This document shows, piece by piece, positions 1 through 9,935 of a DNA stretch of 64,000 nt. A program made the position numbers and the translations under genes. Origin of the DNA: Marinobacterium aestuarii (GTDB lineage Bacteria > Pseudomonadota > Gammaproteobacteria > Pseudomonadales > Balneatricaceae). The notes under the pieces were generated by a model. It was not told the origin of the DNA. It worked only from the letters and a program-made list of their open reading frames with translations, and did not search any database. Location: the NCBI RefSeq assembly GCF_001651805.1, contig NZ_CP015839.1:2108001-2172000 (forward strand). The letters are read 5' to 3'. The stretch's first letter is position 1; every line of letters begins with the position of its first letter.

Positions 1-1
1 T

Positions 2-919
2 GGCGACCGCGATACTATCATGGCAGCGCTGTCCCAGGCCTGGGTCGATGGTTCGGCGCTGCGGACCTATCGTCACGCGCCGAATGCCGGATCCCGAAAG
101 TCCTGGGCGGCGGGGGACGCCACCTCCCGCGCCGTGCGACTGGCGGACCTGTCGATGCGCGGTGAAATGGGTATCCCGGGTGTACTGAGTGCCAGGCAGT
201 GGGGCTTTTATGACGTGTCTTTCAGCAAGACCTGCGCCGACCAGCAGAGCAAGCCTGAGGGTGAGCGCCAGTTCAGCCTGCCGCAGCCCTATGGCAGCTA
301 TGTGATGGAAAACGTGCTGTTCAAGATCTCCTTCCCGGCCGAGTTCCACGCCCAGACCGCTGCCGAAGCCGCTGTGTGTCTGCACCCGCAGGTGAGGCAT
401 CGACTGGATCAGATCGAGAAGATCGTGATCCGGACCCACGAATCAGCCATTCGGATTATCTCCAAGGTCGGTGCGCTGGCCAATGCCGCTGATCGCGATC
501 ACTGCCTGCAGTACATGATCGCCGTACCCCTGGCGTTCGGTAACCTCATGGCTGAACACTATGAGGACGATTTTCACGCCGCCCATCCGATTATCGATGA
601 ACTGCGCAACAAGATGGTCATTGTCGAAGACAAGCGCTACACCGCGGAGTACCTGGAAGCGGACAAGCGCTCCATTGCCAATGCCATCCAGGTGTTCTTT
701 GTTGATGGCAGCAGTACCGACGAGGTAGCTGTCGAGTATCCGCTGGGACATCGCCGTCGTCGTGCCGAGGGCATACCGCTGCTGGAAGACAAGTTCAGGG
801 CGAATCTGGCCACGCGTTTTCCGGCGGCGCGCAGCAAACAAATCTTTGATCTGTGCAGGGATCAGGTCGCGCTGGAAGCCATGCCGGTTAACGCCTTTAT
901 GGACCTGTTCGTAATCTGA
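2..919 (+). CDS. prpD: 2-methylcitrate dehydratase PrpD, 3' part
   Basis: The reading frame is open from the window edge, so the N-terminal third or so is missing. The visible 300 or so residues match the C-terminal half of the MmgE/PrpD family, including a GDATSR stretch followed by a [11 protein letters not shown] region and WGFYDVSF, all typical of PrpD proper. PrpD dehydrates 2-methylcitrate to 2-methylaconitate in the cytoplasmic methylcitrate cycle, which clears propionyl-CoA. In some relatives the AcnD/PrpF pair replaces it; whether those genes are present upstream cannot be seen. The gene ends 94 bp before the convergent ppsR. The other prp genes would be expected to the left of the window. 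The family call is firm; the exact substrate is inferred from similarity. Confidence 0.9.
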   Translation, partial: GDRDTIMAALSQAWVDGSALRTYRHAPNAGSRKSWAAGDATSRAVRLADLSMRGEMGIPGVLSARQWGFYDVSFSKTCADQQSKPEGERQFSLPQPYGSYVMENVLFKISFPAEFHAQTAAEAAVCLHPQVRHRLDQIEKIVIRTHESAIRIISKVGALANAADRDHCLQYMIAVPLAFGNLMAEHYEDDFHAAHPIIDELRNKMVIVEDKRYTAEYLEADKRSIANAIQVFFVDGSSTDEVAVEYPLGHRRRRAEGIPLLEDKFRANLATRFPAARSKQIFDLCRDQVALEAMPVNAFMDLFVI

Positions 920-1013
920 ATTGATTGGCCGCTGGTACCTGTTGCCGAAGGCGCTGTCAGTTTCGCTGCCAGGTCTTTCTATTCAGCGGTGTGTTTATCG
1001 GCATGAGGGGGCT

Positions 1014-1829
1014 TCAGATCTGGCGTACCAAACGGGCTTCGGAAATGATACGGGTGGCGATTTCCTCCACCGAAAAGGTGGTGGTATTGATGTACGGGAT
1101 CTGTTCCTGGCGAAACAGTCGCTCGATGGTGCGCACCTCCAGGGTGCACTGATCGAGGGATGCGTAGCGGCTGTTGGCGCGGCGTTCGTGGCGAATGGCC
1201 GCCAGCTGAAAGGGGTCTATGGTAAGGCCGTACAGCTTGGCGCGGTGGGGCTCCAGGGAATCGGGCAGGCCCTGCAGCGCCATGTCCTCTTCGGTGAAGG
1301 GGTAGTTGGCCGCACGGATACCGTATTGCATCGCCATATAAAGGCAGCTGGGCGTTTTGCCTGAGCGCGACACGCCCACCAGAATGATGTCGGCGCGGTC
1401 GTACTGCTGAGTGCGGGCGCCATCGTCGTTGTCGATGGCGAAATTAACCGACTCTATCCGGTCCTTGTAGCGGTTCATTTCCTGGATGCCGTGGGATTTG
1501 CCAACCGTATAGGTTGAGTGCACACCCAGCTCCTTCTCCAGAGGCTTGATGAAGGTCGCGAAGACATCGATCATCATGCCGTTGCACTGGGCAATGCAGG
1601 CGCGTATGTCTTCATTGACGATGGTGTCCAGAATGATGGGCCGAACCTGATCCTCTTCTATCGCCGCGTTGATCTGCAGTGCCACCGCATGGGCCTTTTC
1701 AAGGGTGTCTATATAGGGCAGTGTGACCTTTTTGAACTCGATGCCATCGAACTGCGACAGCAGGCTGTTGCCCAGGGTTCCGGCGGTAATTCCGGTGCCG
1801 TCCGAAATAAAGAATGCGGTACGTTTCAT
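1014..1829 (-). CDS. ppsR: PEP synthase regulatory protein (bifunctional kinase/pyrophosphorylase)
   Basis: 271 residues, the normal length for the DUF299/PpsR family. The N-terminus opens with a conserved [12 protein letters not shown] stretch and a P-loop, GVSRSGKT, lies at residues 152-159. Family knowledge: PpsR uses ADP to phosphorylate a regulatory threonine of phosphoenolpyruvate synthase and inactivate it, and reverses this by Pi-dependent dephosphorylation. The gene is divergent from ppsA across about 200 bp, the usual arrangement in gammaproteobacteria, so target and regulator share a control region. The ATG at 1829 fits the family N-terminus; the Shine-Dalgarno upstream is weak. 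Confidence 0.95.
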   Translation of the reverse strand: MKRTAFFISDGTGITAGTLGNSLLSQFDGIEFKKVTLPYIDTLEKAHAVALQINAAIEEDQVRPIILDTIVNEDIRACIAQCNGMMIDVFATFIKPLEKELGVHSTYTVGKSHGIQEMNRYKDRIESVNFAIDNDDGARTQQYDRADIILVGVSRSGKTPSCLYMAMQYGIRAANYPFTEEDMALQGLPDSLEPHRAKLYGLTIDPFQLAAIRHERRANSRYASLDQCTLEVRTIERLFRQEQIPYINTTTFSVEEIATRIISEARLVRQI

Positions 1830-2036
1830 GGCGTGCGTCCAGGTTTTGGGGCCGTTGGGATGGCGGCTTAGCGGCTTGCAAACCGCTGAATTTTGGCACT
1901 ATAACAGATTTTTACGTAGTTAAATTACATCCCCGGAGGCGGCGATTTTCTGCTAAAACTGCAGTATTATCCCGGCTGCTTCCGTCGTTTGCGGACAGTT
2001 TGGCAGTACTCACGAAGGGCAACAGGAGAACGCATT

Positions 2037-4427
2037 TTGCAGCATTATGTACAGCGGCTGGACCAGGTTGGTATGGCAGATGTCGATACAGTGGGCGGGA
2101 AAAATGCATCTTTGGGCGAAATGATCAGCCAGCTGAGTGCGGCCGGTGTCCGGGTGCCTACGGGGTTTGCCACCACGGCCCAGGCGTATCGGGATTTTCT
2201 GGCGTTTGAGGGTCTTTCGCAGCGCATCCAGGATACGCTCGAAACACTGGATGCCAGCGATGTGCAGGCGCTGGCGGTTACCGGTCGCAAGATCCGCCAG
2301 TGGATTCTCGAAGCACCGCTGCAGCCGGAGCTTGAGGGTGCCATTGAAACCGCCTTTGCCGAAATGACCCAGGGCAACGCCGAAATGGCGGTGGCAGTAC
2401 GTTCATCCGCCACGGCGGAAGACCTGCCGGACGCCTCCTTTGCCGGCCAGCAGGAAACCTTTCTGAACATCCGCGGCCTGGACAACGTCAAGCATGCTAT
2501 CCGCGAAGTATTTGCGTCCCTGTATAACGACCGCGCCATCTCCTACCGCGTGCATCAGGGCTACGATCATATCGATGTTGCCCTGTCCGCCGGTATTCAG
2601 CGCATGGTGCGTAGCGAAACCGGTGCTGCGGGCGTCATGTTCACGCTGGATACGGAATCCGGCTTTCAGCACGCGGTCTTTATCACCTCCGCCTATGGCT
2701 TGGGCGAAACCGTGGTGCAGGGCGCAGTGAACCCCGATGAATTCTATGTCTTCAAGCCGACGCTGAGCCAGAAGGTACCCTCAATCCTGCGCCGCAATCT
2801 GGGCTCCAAGGCGATCAAGATGATCTATACGGCGGATGGTCGTGCCGGCAAGGCGGTGGCAACCGTTGAGGTGCCCCAGGCGCAGCGCAGCCAGTTCTCC
2901 ATTACCGACGCTGATGTCGAAGGCCTGGCGCGCATAGCGGTCATTATCGAAAACCACTATGGCCGGCCTATGGATATCGAGTGGGCCAAGGACGGTGATG
3001 ACGGCCAGCTGTATATAGTGCAGGCGCGGCCTGAAACGGTCAAAAGCCGTGCTCCGAGCAATGTAATCGAGCGTTATCTGTTAAAAGAGAAAGGTAAGGT
3101 GCTGGCCCAGGGGCGCTCCATTGGGCACCGTATCGGCTCTGGCCCTGTGCGCCTGGTGAGCGATCTGAGCCAGATGCATCTGGTGCAGCAAGGTGATGTG
3201 CTGGTCGCCGACATGACTGACCCGGACTGGGAGCCCGTCATGAAGCGCGCGGCGGCCATCGTCACCAACCGCGGTGGTCGTACCTGTCATGCGGCCATCA
3301 TTGCCCGTGAACTCGGGATTCCAGCCATCGTCGGTTGTGGCGATGCTACCGAACTGCTGACTGAAGGTCAGCCGGTGACGGTGTCCTGCGCGGAAGGCGA
3401 TACCGGCTGGGTGTACGAGGGGGAGCTGAGCTTCGAACATCAGACCAACAGGGTGGTGTCCATGCCGCCGTTGCCATTCGATGTGATGATGAACGTCGGC
3501 AATCCGGACCGCGCCTTTGATTTTCAGGCACTGCCCAACGCCGGTGTTGGTCTGGCGCGACTGGAATTTATCATCAATCGCATGATCGGTGTGCATCCCA
3601 AGGCGCTGCTGAATTTCGACAGTCAAACGCCGGAACTGCAAGAGACCATTAGGCGTCGTACCGCAGGCTATGCAGGCCCGGTGGAGTTTTATATCGACAA
3701 GCTGGTGGAGGGCATTTCGACCCTGGCGGCGGCCTTCTACCCGAAAAAAGTCATAGTGCGGATGTCGGACTTCAAGTCCAATGAGTACAGCCATCTGATC
3801 GGCGGCGCCGAGTTTGAGCCCAGCGAAGAAAACCCGATGCTGGGGTTCCGCGGTGCGGCGCGCTATATCTCGGAGTCGTTCCGTGACTGCTTTGAGCTTG
3901 AGTGCCGGGCGCTGAAGTACGTGCGTGACATCATGCGCCTGACCAACGTCGAGATCATGATTCCCTTTGTCCGCACCCCGGGGGAAGCACGTCAGGTAGT
4001 CGAACTGTTGGCCGACAACGGGCTGCGCCGGGGGGAGAATGGTCTGCGTTTGATCATGATGTGCGAAATTCCCTCTAACGCGCTGCTGGCTGATCAGTTC
4101 CTGGAATATTTTGACGGTTTCTCCATCGGTTCCAACGACCTGACTCAGCTGACCCTGGGGCTGGATCGCGATTCTGGCGTGATCGCGCACCTGTTTGATG
4201 AGCGCAATGAGGCGGTGAAAAAACTGCTGTCCATGGCAATAGAGGCCTGTCGCAGTAAGGGCAAGTATATCGGCATCTGTGGCCAGGGCCCGTCTGATCA
4301 CCCGGACCTGGCCCAGTGGCTGATGGAGCAGGGGATCAACAGCGTATCCCTGAACCCGGACTCGGTACTGGATACCTGGTTCTTCCTGGCCAACCACCTG
4401 AAAGGCGCAGCGCAGCCTCAGGCGTAA
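2037..4427 (+). CDS. ppsA: phosphoenolpyruvate synthase
   Basis: Converts pyruvate, ATP and water to PEP, AMP and phosphate, the entry to gluconeogenesis from three-carbon compounds. From the TTG at 2037 the product is 796 residues, the usual size. It has an N-terminal ATP-grasp-like PPDK domain ([11 protein letters not shown] near the start, [21 protein letters not shown] region), a phosphohistidine swivelling domain with the catalytic His418 in [14 protein letters not shown], and a C-terminal TIM-barrel PEP-binding domain ending in a typical [14 protein letters not shown] region. I chose the TTG because an AGGAGA sits at 2024-2029, seven bases upstream, and the protein then begins where the family does; the frame also stays open to an upstream TTG at 1989 with no such site. 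Confidence 0.95.
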   Translation: MQHYVQRLDQVGMADVDTVGGKNASLGEMISQLSAAGVRVPTGFATTAQAYRDFLAFEGLSQRIQDTLETLDASDVQALAVTGRKIRQWILEAPLQPELEGAIETAFAEMTQGNAEMAVAVRSSATAEDLPDASFAGQQETFLNIRGLDNVKHAIREVFASLYNDRAISYRVHQGYDHIDVALSAGIQRMVRSETGAAGVMFTLDTESGFQHAVFITSAYGLGETVVQGAVNPDEFYVFKPTLSQKVPSILRRNLGSKAIKMIYTADGRAGKAVATVEVPQAQRSQFSITDADVEGLARIAVIIENHYGRPMDIEWAKDGDDGQLYIVQARPETVKSRAPSNVIERYLLKEKGKVLAQGRSIGHRIGSGPVRLVSDLSQMHLVQQGDVLVADMTDPDWEPVMKRAAAIVTNRGGRTCHAAIIARELGIPAIVGCGDATELLTEGQPVTVSCAEGDTGWVYEGELSFEHQTNRVVSMPPLPFDVMMNVGNPDRAFDFQALPNAGVGLARLEFIINRMIGVHPKALLNFDSQTPELQETIRRRTAGYAGPVEFYIDKLVEGISTLAAAFYPKKVIVRMSDFKSNEYSHLIGGAEFEPSEENPMLGFRGAARYISESFRDCFELECRALKYVRDIMRLTNVEIMIPFVRTPGEARQVVELLADNGLRRGENGLRLIMMCEIPSNALLADQFLEYFDGFSIGSNDLTQLTLGLDRDSGVIAHLFDERNEAVKKLLSMAIEACRSKGKYIGICGQGPSDHPDLAQWLMEQGINSVSLNPDSVLDTWFFLANHLKGAAQPQA

Positions 4428-4752
4428 GGGTCTGTCACTCATAGTACGATTGTCATGAAATGCGCGCTTTAATGGCTGGCAGCAATGGGCTGTCAGTCTG
4501 GCCGCCGCAGTCGAAGTGGCTGCCTGGCAATGGATGGCAGTAGCGATCTGGCTGCGACAGGGTAGTGCAGTCTTCCCTGTCTTTTGTGTTTGCCCTGTTG
4601 TTTTGACGGGGTGCGATAAATATTTCCACAATGATTCGGCGGCCTTAGGGCCGCTTTTTTTGATCTGTATTTTATACCGTTATCTTGCGCTGTGACTCGG
4701 ATTGAGCGCGCAGTGGTTTGGCGGTTAACAGGCCGTCACCCTGGGTCTCTAT
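4428..4752. other. intergenic region between ppsA and a LysR gene
   Basis: This 325-bp gap separates two convergent genes. It has one clear factor-independent terminator (listed separately). The first 200 bp contain several loosely similar GGCAGCAATGG/TGGCAATGG words but no ordered repeat. I see no convincing small ORF with a ribosome binding site. Confidence 0.6.
4639..4661 (+). terminator. terminator of ppsA
   Basis: A perfect 6-bp stem GCGGCC/GGCCGC (4639-4644 and 4649-4654) with a TTAG loop is followed directly by seven T. It lies about 210 bp after the ppsA stop codon. Confidence 0.75.
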
Positions 4753-5730
4753 TCAGAGCACGCACTCGACATGGGCTGGCAGGGGCATGGCGGCGAAGGT
4801 CTGTCGCAGCAGTTGCAGCATGGCGTGGGCGGCGGGGCTGAGGGAGCGTCCGCGGCGGCGGATGATGTAAAGGTCGCGGTAGATGGCGGGCTCCGACAGC
4901 GGCCGGAAGGCGAGGTGCTCGAAGGAGCGCGTGCCGGCGGCCAGTGCCGGCAGTACGGACAAGCCGATGCCGGCTTCTACCAGTGCGGCCAGGCCCGCAG
5001 GGTTGGACACTTCGATGGCCGGGCGATCGAGCCCCAGGCGGATGGCGTTGCCGGCCGGTGTTTGCGCCAGCTGGGCGCGAATGCCGGTATCGGCCGAGAG
5101 CATCAGCAGCTCTTCGTCTGCCAGTGCCTGCCAGGGCAGAGGGGTTTCTGGGGGGGGTGTCGAGCCTGATGAGTCGGCCAGGACGGGCTTTTCAAAACGG
5201 TGACCGCGGCTGAATACCACGCCAAAGCGGTCACGCAGAATGGGGGTGTAGCTCAGGTCGGGCTGGTCGGAGTGGTTGCCCCCCACGCCGAAGTCCACAT
5301 CGTTGGCCAGTACGTGCTGTTCGATGCCGGCGGCGCTGTCGTCGCGCAGCAGAATGCCGATATTGGCATGGCGCGCACGGTAGGCTTGCACCACCGTCGG
5401 TAGCAGGCAGGCGATGGTGGAGGGCGACGCTGCTATGCCCACCTGGCCATGCTGGTATTCCGCCACGGCCTGCAAGTCGGACAGCGCGGTATCGAAATCC
5501 GATAGCAGTCGTTCGGCCACGGGCAGGAAACGCTCGCCCTCGGGGTTGAGCAGTACCCGCCGGGTCGTGCGGTCCAGCAGTCTCAGGCCGCTTTGCTGCT
5601 CCAGCTGCTTGATGGTGGCGGTGAGCGATGACTGGGTCAGATGCAGGTGCTTGGCAGCCTGGGTAAAACTGCCCTGGTGGGCAACGGCTACAAAGGCGCG
5701 CAGATGCCGGATCGAAAGATTATTCGCCAT
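4753..5730 (-). CDS. LysR-type transcriptional regulator
   Basis: 325 residues with an N-terminal winged helix-turn-helix (about residues 5-65, ending in LLDRTTRRVLLNPEGERFLP) and a two-lobed substrate-binding domain after it. The protein has a Ser/Pro/Thr-rich insertion near residues 205-220 that makes it slightly longer than the roughly 300-residue norm. It is divergent from the YdiJ-type dehydrogenase gene, and the 120-bp gap between them is unusually AT-rich, so the simplest inference is that it controls that gene and itself in response to the enzyme's substrate or product. The ligand cannot be read from the sequence. Confidence 0.9.
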   Translation of the reverse strand: MANNLSIRHLRAFVAVAHQGSFTQAAKHLHLTQSSLTATIKQLEQQSGLRLLDRTTRRVLLNPEGERFLPVAERLLSDFDTALSDLQAVAEYQHGQVGIAASPSTIACLLPTVVQAYRARHANIGILLRDDSAAGIEQHVLANDVDFGVGGNHSDQPDLSYTPILRDRFGVVFSRGHRFEKPVLADSSGSTPPPETPLPWQALADEELLMLSADTGIRAQLAQTPAGNAIRLGLDRPAIEVSNPAGLAALVEAGIGLSVLPALAAGTRSFEHLAFRPLSEPAIYRDLYIIRRRGRSLSPAAHAMLQLLRQTFAAMPLPAHVECVL

Positions 5731-5744
5731 TAGTTATTAATCTA

Positions 5745-5754
5745 TAAAATTTTA
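5745..5754. promoter_or_regulatory. AT-rich palindrome in the LysR/ydiJ divergent region
   Basis: TAAAATTTTA is a perfect 10-bp palindrome in the AT-rich stretch just upstream of the LysR start, where an autoregulatory operator or a promoter element is expected. An operator role is inference; T-and-A palindromes arise easily in AT-rich DNA. Confidence 0.3.
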
Positions 5755-5853
5755 GCGTTTGAATGATAAATGCGAATTCTGCATCATAGCGTCCATACAG
5801 ACAATCCCGCGTACCCATACACCCGGGATGCGATAGCGAGGACGCGCGAGCCC

Positions 5854-8800
5854 ATGATTCCGCACATCAGGCATATCGATACTACGGCCCCCCTTTACCT
5901 GGAGTTTATCGAGCAACTGCAGCAGCAGGGATTCGGGGGTGATACCAGCCCGGATTACGCTAACCGGGTGGTGCAGTCCACCGACAACAGTATTTACCAG
6001 ATGCTGCCCCAGGCCGTGGTCTATCCCGCTTCCGTTGAGGACCTGATGCTGATCGCACGGCTGTCCAGTCTGCCGCGTTTCAGTCGCCTGCGCATGAGTC
6101 CCCGCGGTGGCGGCACCGGCACCAACGGCCAGTCGCTCAGCGATGGTCTGATCGTCGATACCTCGCGGCACATGAACCGAATCATTGAGATCAATGCCAA
6201 GGAGCGCTGGGTACGGGTGCAGGGCGGGGTGGTCAAGGATCAGCTCAATGCGGCTCTCAAACCCTATGGCCTGTTTTTTGCGCCTGAGCTGTCAACCAGC
6301 AACCGCGCCACCATTGGTGGCATGATCAACACCGATGCCAGTGGTCAGGGTTCCTGTCTGTACGGCAAAACCCGCGACCATGTGCTGGAGCTGCGCTCGG
6401 TGCTGCTTGATGGCAGTTTCTGGGAGTCCAAGCCACTGAGCGACGCCAAGCTGCAGAAAATTCAGGCGCGGGAAGATCTGGTGGGTGAGGTACACCGGCT
6501 GGTGGACGCAATCTACTCGGATAAAAAAGAGCTGATCGAGGCCCGCTTTCCCAAGCTCAACCGTTGCCTCACCGGTTACGACCTGGCTCATATCCGCGAC
6601 GAGAAGGGGCGCTTTAACCTCAACTCGGTGCTTTGTGGCTCGGAAGGCTCGCTGGCGTTTATCGCTGAGGCCAAGCTCAATGTACTGCCCATCCCCAAAT
6701 ATTCCGCCCTGGTTAACGTCAAGTACGACAGCTTTGAAAGCTCCCTGCGCGATGCCAAGGCACTGATGGCTTGGGGCCCGACATCCCTGGAAACGGTGGA
6801 TTCGCGGGTGCTGAATCTGGCCATGGGCGATATCGTGTGGGATTCGGTGAGCGATTATTTCCCGCATCATGAGGGCGAGCCCGATATTCAGGGCATCAAC
6901 CTGGTGGAATATACCGGCGACGATGAAACGCAGCTGCGGGCCGATGTCGCTGTGCTGGTGGCGCACCTTGAGCAGGTCAGTGGCCAGCCGGGTCGGAGCT
7001 TCGGTCATACGGTGGTGTTCGGCGCCGCCGAGATTGGCAAGATCTGGGGCATGCGCAAAAAGGCCGTGGGTCTGCTGGGCAATGCCGAAGGCGACCGGCG
7101 GCCGATTCCCTTTGTGGAAGATACGGCGGTGCCGCCGGAAAACCTGGCGGACTTCATCATGGAGTTTCGTGCCGTGCTGGATGCCCGGGGTCTGACCTAC
7201 GGCATGTTCGGTCATGTGGATGCCGGTGTGCTGCATGTGCGCCCGGCCATCGACATGAAGGATCCGGCGCAGGAGGGCCTGGTGCGCGAGGTCACCGATG
7301 AAGTGGTGCGCCTGACGCAGAAATACAAGGGTCTGCTCTGGGGTGAGCATGGCAAGGGTGTGCGTTCGGAGTATTCGCCCGAGTTCTTTGGCGAACTCTA
7401 CCCCGAACTGCAGCGCATCAAGGGCGCCTTCGATCCACATAATCAGCTCAACCCCGGCAAGATCGCGACGCCGATGATCGATGGCGCCGAGCTGCTGAAA
7501 ATCGATGGCGTGCCCACCCGCGGCCAGCATGACCGCCAGGTCGGCGAGGCGGTGCGCAAGAGTTACGACTCCGCCATGAACTGTAACGGCAATGGTGCCT
7601 GCTTCAATTACGACCCCAATGACGCCATGTGCCCGTCCTGGAAGGGCACCCGCGAGCGTATTCATTCACCCAAGGGGCGTGCGTCCCTGGTGCGTGAATG
7701 GCTGCGCCTGATGTCCAATCAGGGCGTGGATCTGAATGATGCCAGTGCCCAGGTGCGGCGCTCGTCCTTTATTGGCGGCCTGCCGCAGCGCATTCGCAAC
7801 AGCCTGCGCAAGCGTCGTGGCGAATATGATTTTTCCAACGAGGTGCATAGCTCGATGATGGGCTGCCTGGCGTGCAAGTCCTGCGTGGGGCAGTGCCCGA
7901 TCAAGGTCAATGTGCCGGACTTTCGCGCGCGCTTTCTGGAGGTCTATTACGGCCGTTACCTGCGCCCGCTGAAGGATTATGTGGTGGGTAGTCTGGAATA
8001 CATGATCCCGACCCTGGCGCGTTTTCCGGGGCCCTACAACTGGGTCATGGACAATATGCTGGTGAAGCGCTTCTTCAGAAGTCAGATTGGCATGGTCGAC
8101 AGTCCGTCGATTTCGACCCTGGATCTGCAGTCCAGCCTGCGCCGCCGCGGCATTGAGCTGGCAACGCCGGAACAGGTGGCGAGTCTGTCCGAGGCGCAGC
8201 GCAGCAAGGCGGTGGTTATAGTGCAGGATGCCTTCACCAGCTATTTTGAAACGGGGCTGGTGCTGGATCTGGTGGATTTGCTCAGCCGGCTCGGTTTCTA
8301 TGTGCTGGTGGCGCCGTTTCGTCCCAATGGCAAGCCGTTGCATGTACACGGTTTTATGGGGGCCTTCGAGAAAGCGGCGCAGCGCAATGCGCAGATGCTC
8401 AACGCGCTGGCCGACAGCGGCCTGCCGCTGGTGGGCATCGATCCCTCCATGACCCTGACCTACCGCCAGGAATACGCCTATGCGCTGGCTACTGACAAGC
8501 TGCCCCCGGTGCGGCTGGTGCAGGAATGGCTGGTGGAGCAGCAGGCGGTGCTGGAGGCGGCTGGCAAGAGTATGCCGGCAGGGCACTTCAAGCTGCTGGC
8601 CCACTGCACCGAGAAGACCTCGGCGGCGCCGTCCATTCGCAACTGGCAGCAGATTTTTTCGGCCATGGGGCAGCGTCTCGAACTGCTGGCGGTGGGCTGC
8701 TGTGGCATGTCCGGCACCTACGGTCACGAGAGCGCCAATCTTGAAACATCGCGGCGTATCTATGATCTGAGCTGGCGTGAGCCTGTGAACGATGCCGAAA

Positions 8801-8922
8801 ACCACGAGCGGCTGCTGGCGACCGGTTATTCGTGCCGCAGCCAGGTGAAGCGCCTGGACGATCAGGAAGTACCGCACCCGGTGCAGGCGCTGCTGGAACA
8901 GCTGTGCCAGGCGAGGGTCTGA
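5854..8922 (+). CDS. ydiJ: FAD-linked oxidase/Fe-S dehydrogenase, YdiJ type
   Basis: 1,022 residues from the ATG at 5854 (GAGGA eleven bases upstream); E. coli YdiJ is about the same length. The first half is a PCMH-type FAD domain with RGGGTGTNG at about residues 84-92, followed by an FAD-oxidase C-terminal domain with FGHVDAGVLHVRP and HGKGVRSEY. The second half is a GlpC/CCG-type iron-sulfur region with a cysteine group near residue 670 (GCLACKSCVGQC) and a CCGMSGTYGHE motif near the end. The E. coli homologue is reported to oxidise D-2-hydroxyglutarate; the substrate here is inferred. The frame is open further upstream, but that extension has no family counterpart. Divergent from a LysR gene and followed by a strong terminator. 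Confidence 0.9.
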   Translation: MIPHIRHIDTTAPLYLEFIEQLQQQGFGGDTSPDYANRVVQSTDNSIYQMLPQAVVYPASVEDLMLIARLSSLPRFSRLRMSPRGGGTGTNGQSLSDGLIVDTSRHMNRIIEINAKERWVRVQGGVVKDQLNAALKPYGLFFAPELSTSNRATIGGMINTDASGQGSCLYGKTRDHVLELRSVLLDGSFWESKPLSDAKLQKIQAREDLVGEVHRLVDAIYSDKKELIEARFPKLNRCLTGYDLAHIRDEKGRFNLNSVLCGSEGSLAFIAEAKLNVLPIPKYSALVNVKYDSFESSLRDAKALMAWGPTSLETVDSRVLNLAMGDIVWDSVSDYFPHHEGEPDIQGINLVEYTGDDETQLRADVAVLVAHLEQVSGQPGRSFGHTVVFGAAEIGKIWGMRKKAVGLLGNAEGDRRPIPFVEDTAVPPENLADFIMEFRAVLDARGLTYGMFGHVDAGVLHVRPAIDMKDPAQEGLVREVTDEVVRLTQKYKGLLWGEHGKGVRSEYSPEFFGELYPELQRIKGAFDPHNQLNPGKIATPMIDGAELLKIDGVPTRGQHDRQVGEAVRKSYDSAMNCNGNGACFNYDPNDAMCPSWKGTRERIHSPKGRASLVREWLRLMSNQGVDLNDASAQVRRSSFIGGLPQRIRNSLRKRRGEYDFSNEVHSSMMGCLACKSCVGQCPIKVNVPDFRARFLEVYYGRYLRPLKDYVVGSLEYMIPTLARFPGPYNWVMDNMLVKRFFRSQIGMVDSPSISTLDLQSSLRRRGIELATPEQVASLSEAQRSKAVVIVQDAFTSYFETGLVLDLVDLLSRLGFYVLVAPFRPNGKPLHVHGFMGAFEKAAQRNAQMLNALADSGLPLVGIDPSMTLTYRQEYAYALATDKLPPVRLVQEWLVEQQAVLEAAGKSMPAGHFKLLAHCTEKTSAAPSIRNWQQIFSAMGQRLELLAVGCCGMSGTYGHESANLETSRRIYDLSWREPVNDAENHERLLATGYSCRSQVKRLDDQEVPHPVQALLEQLCQARV

Positions 8923-8955
8923 TTAGCCGCTAATCTTCTGCAAAGAGCTAACGAA

Positions 8956-8988
8956 AAGGCGCCCGTGTTTTGCACGGGCGCCTTTTTT
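8956..8988. terminator. bidirectional terminator between ydiJ and fpr
   Basis: A perfect 12-bp stem AAGGCGCCCGTG/CACGGGCGCCTT (8956-8967 and 8973-8984) with a TTTTG loop, followed by a T run and preceded by AAAA. It sits between two convergent genes and can serve both. Confidence 0.9.
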
Positions 8989-9044
8989 GCAGGGGTTGGT
9001 TAGGTCAGCGCCTTGGGGGGAATGCGGCGACCTGTACTGCGGCC

Positions 9045-9818
9045 TTATTTTTCAACGAAGGCGCGTTCGATCACATAGTGGCTCTGTTCGCCATGGCGTG
9101 ATTCGCTGAAACCCCAGTCGTTCAGAATGTCGCAGGTTTCCTTCAGCATGCTCGGGCTGCCGCAGATCATGAAGCGGTCATCCTCGAGGTTGGGCTGTGG
9201 CAACCCCAGGTCGCTGAACAGCTTGCCGCTGCGCATCAGGTCGGTCAGGCGACCCTGATTACGGAAGGACTCGCGGGTGACCGTCGGGTAGTACAGCAGC
9301 TTTTCGCGGATTTCCTCGCCGAAAAATTCGTTGTTCGGCAGTTCTTCCAGTATGGTCTGCTGATAGGCCAGTTCTGATACCGAGCGTACGCCGTGGGTCA
9401 GAATCACGCGGTCGTAGCGATCATAGATTTCAGGGTCGCGGATAATGCTCATAAAGGGTGCAAGGCCGGTTCCGGTGCTGAGCAGGTACAGATTACGTCC
9501 GGGCAACAGGTGGTCGGCCACCAGGGTGCCGGTCGGTTTGCGGCTGATCAGCACCTCGTCACCAACCTGCAGGCGCTGCAGGTGAGAGGTCAGTGGGCCG
9601 TCCTGTACCTTGATGCTGAAGAATTCCATTTCGTCTTCGTAGTTGGCACTGGCAATACTGTAAGCGCGCATTAGCGGGCGCCCTTCGAGCTCCAGGCCGA
9701 TCATGGTGAAATGGCCGTTCTTGAAGCGAAAACCCGGATCACGGGTTGTGGTGAAGCTGAACAGTGTTTCGTTCCAGTGGTGTACGGCGGTAACCGTTTC
9801 GCGATTGTGGCTGCTCAT
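9045..9818 (-). CDS. fpr: ferredoxin--NADP+ reductase
   Basis: 257 residues, the length of the Azotobacter/Pseudomonas FPR group. The FAD-binding RAYS motif is at residues 51-54, the NADP-binding STGTGLAPF begins near residue 114, and the C-terminus is the AFVEK typical of this subclass. It moves electrons between NADPH and ferredoxin or flavodoxin, and is associated with oxidative stress and Fe-S cluster supply. It is divergent from a LysR gene that resembles FinR, the Pseudomonas putida activator of fpr in superoxide stress. An inverted repeat in the 117-bp gap is a possible binding site. Confidence 0.93.
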   Translation of the reverse strand: MSSHNRETVTAVHHWNETLFSFTTTRDPGFRFKNGHFTMIGLELEGRPLMRAYSIASANYEDEMEFFSIKVQDGPLTSHLQRLQVGDEVLISRKPTGTLVADHLLPGRNLYLLSTGTGLAPFMSIIRDPEIYDRYDRVILTHGVRSVSELAYQQTILEELPNNEFFGEEIREKLLYYPTVTRESFRNQGRLTDLMRSGKLFSDLGLPQPNLEDDRFMICGSPSMLKETCDILNDWGFSESRHGEQSHYVIERAFVEK

Positions 9819-9886
9819 GCTGTCGTGTCCTTCACCCTGTGGCGATGCTTATAACTTAATGACCGCAAGAGTAGCGCTATCTATAA

Positions 9887-9902
9887 CCATTTGTAAAAAT
9901 GG
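9887..9902. promoter_or_regulatory. inverted repeat in the fpr/finR-like control region
   Basis: CCATTT-GTAA-AAATGG is a perfect 6-bp inverted repeat inside the 117-bp region between fpr and its divergent LysR gene. Its size and place suit a LysR-type half-operator, but the link is inference. Confidence 0.4.
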
Positions 9903-9935
9903 ATTTATCAATAACCTTTATCGGTTTTAGCGATT

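Noticed and set aside
3081-4631. 516-residue minus-strand open frame opposite ppsA
   Set aside because: It runs antisense to the conserved ppsA and its sequence is His/Gln/Arg-rich with no domain, as expected for the complement of GC-rich codons.
6292-8877. Two long minus-strand open frames (457 and 403 residues) opposite the YdiJ-type gene
   Set aside because: They are antisense to a well-conserved enzyme, with no ribosome binding site or recognisable motif.
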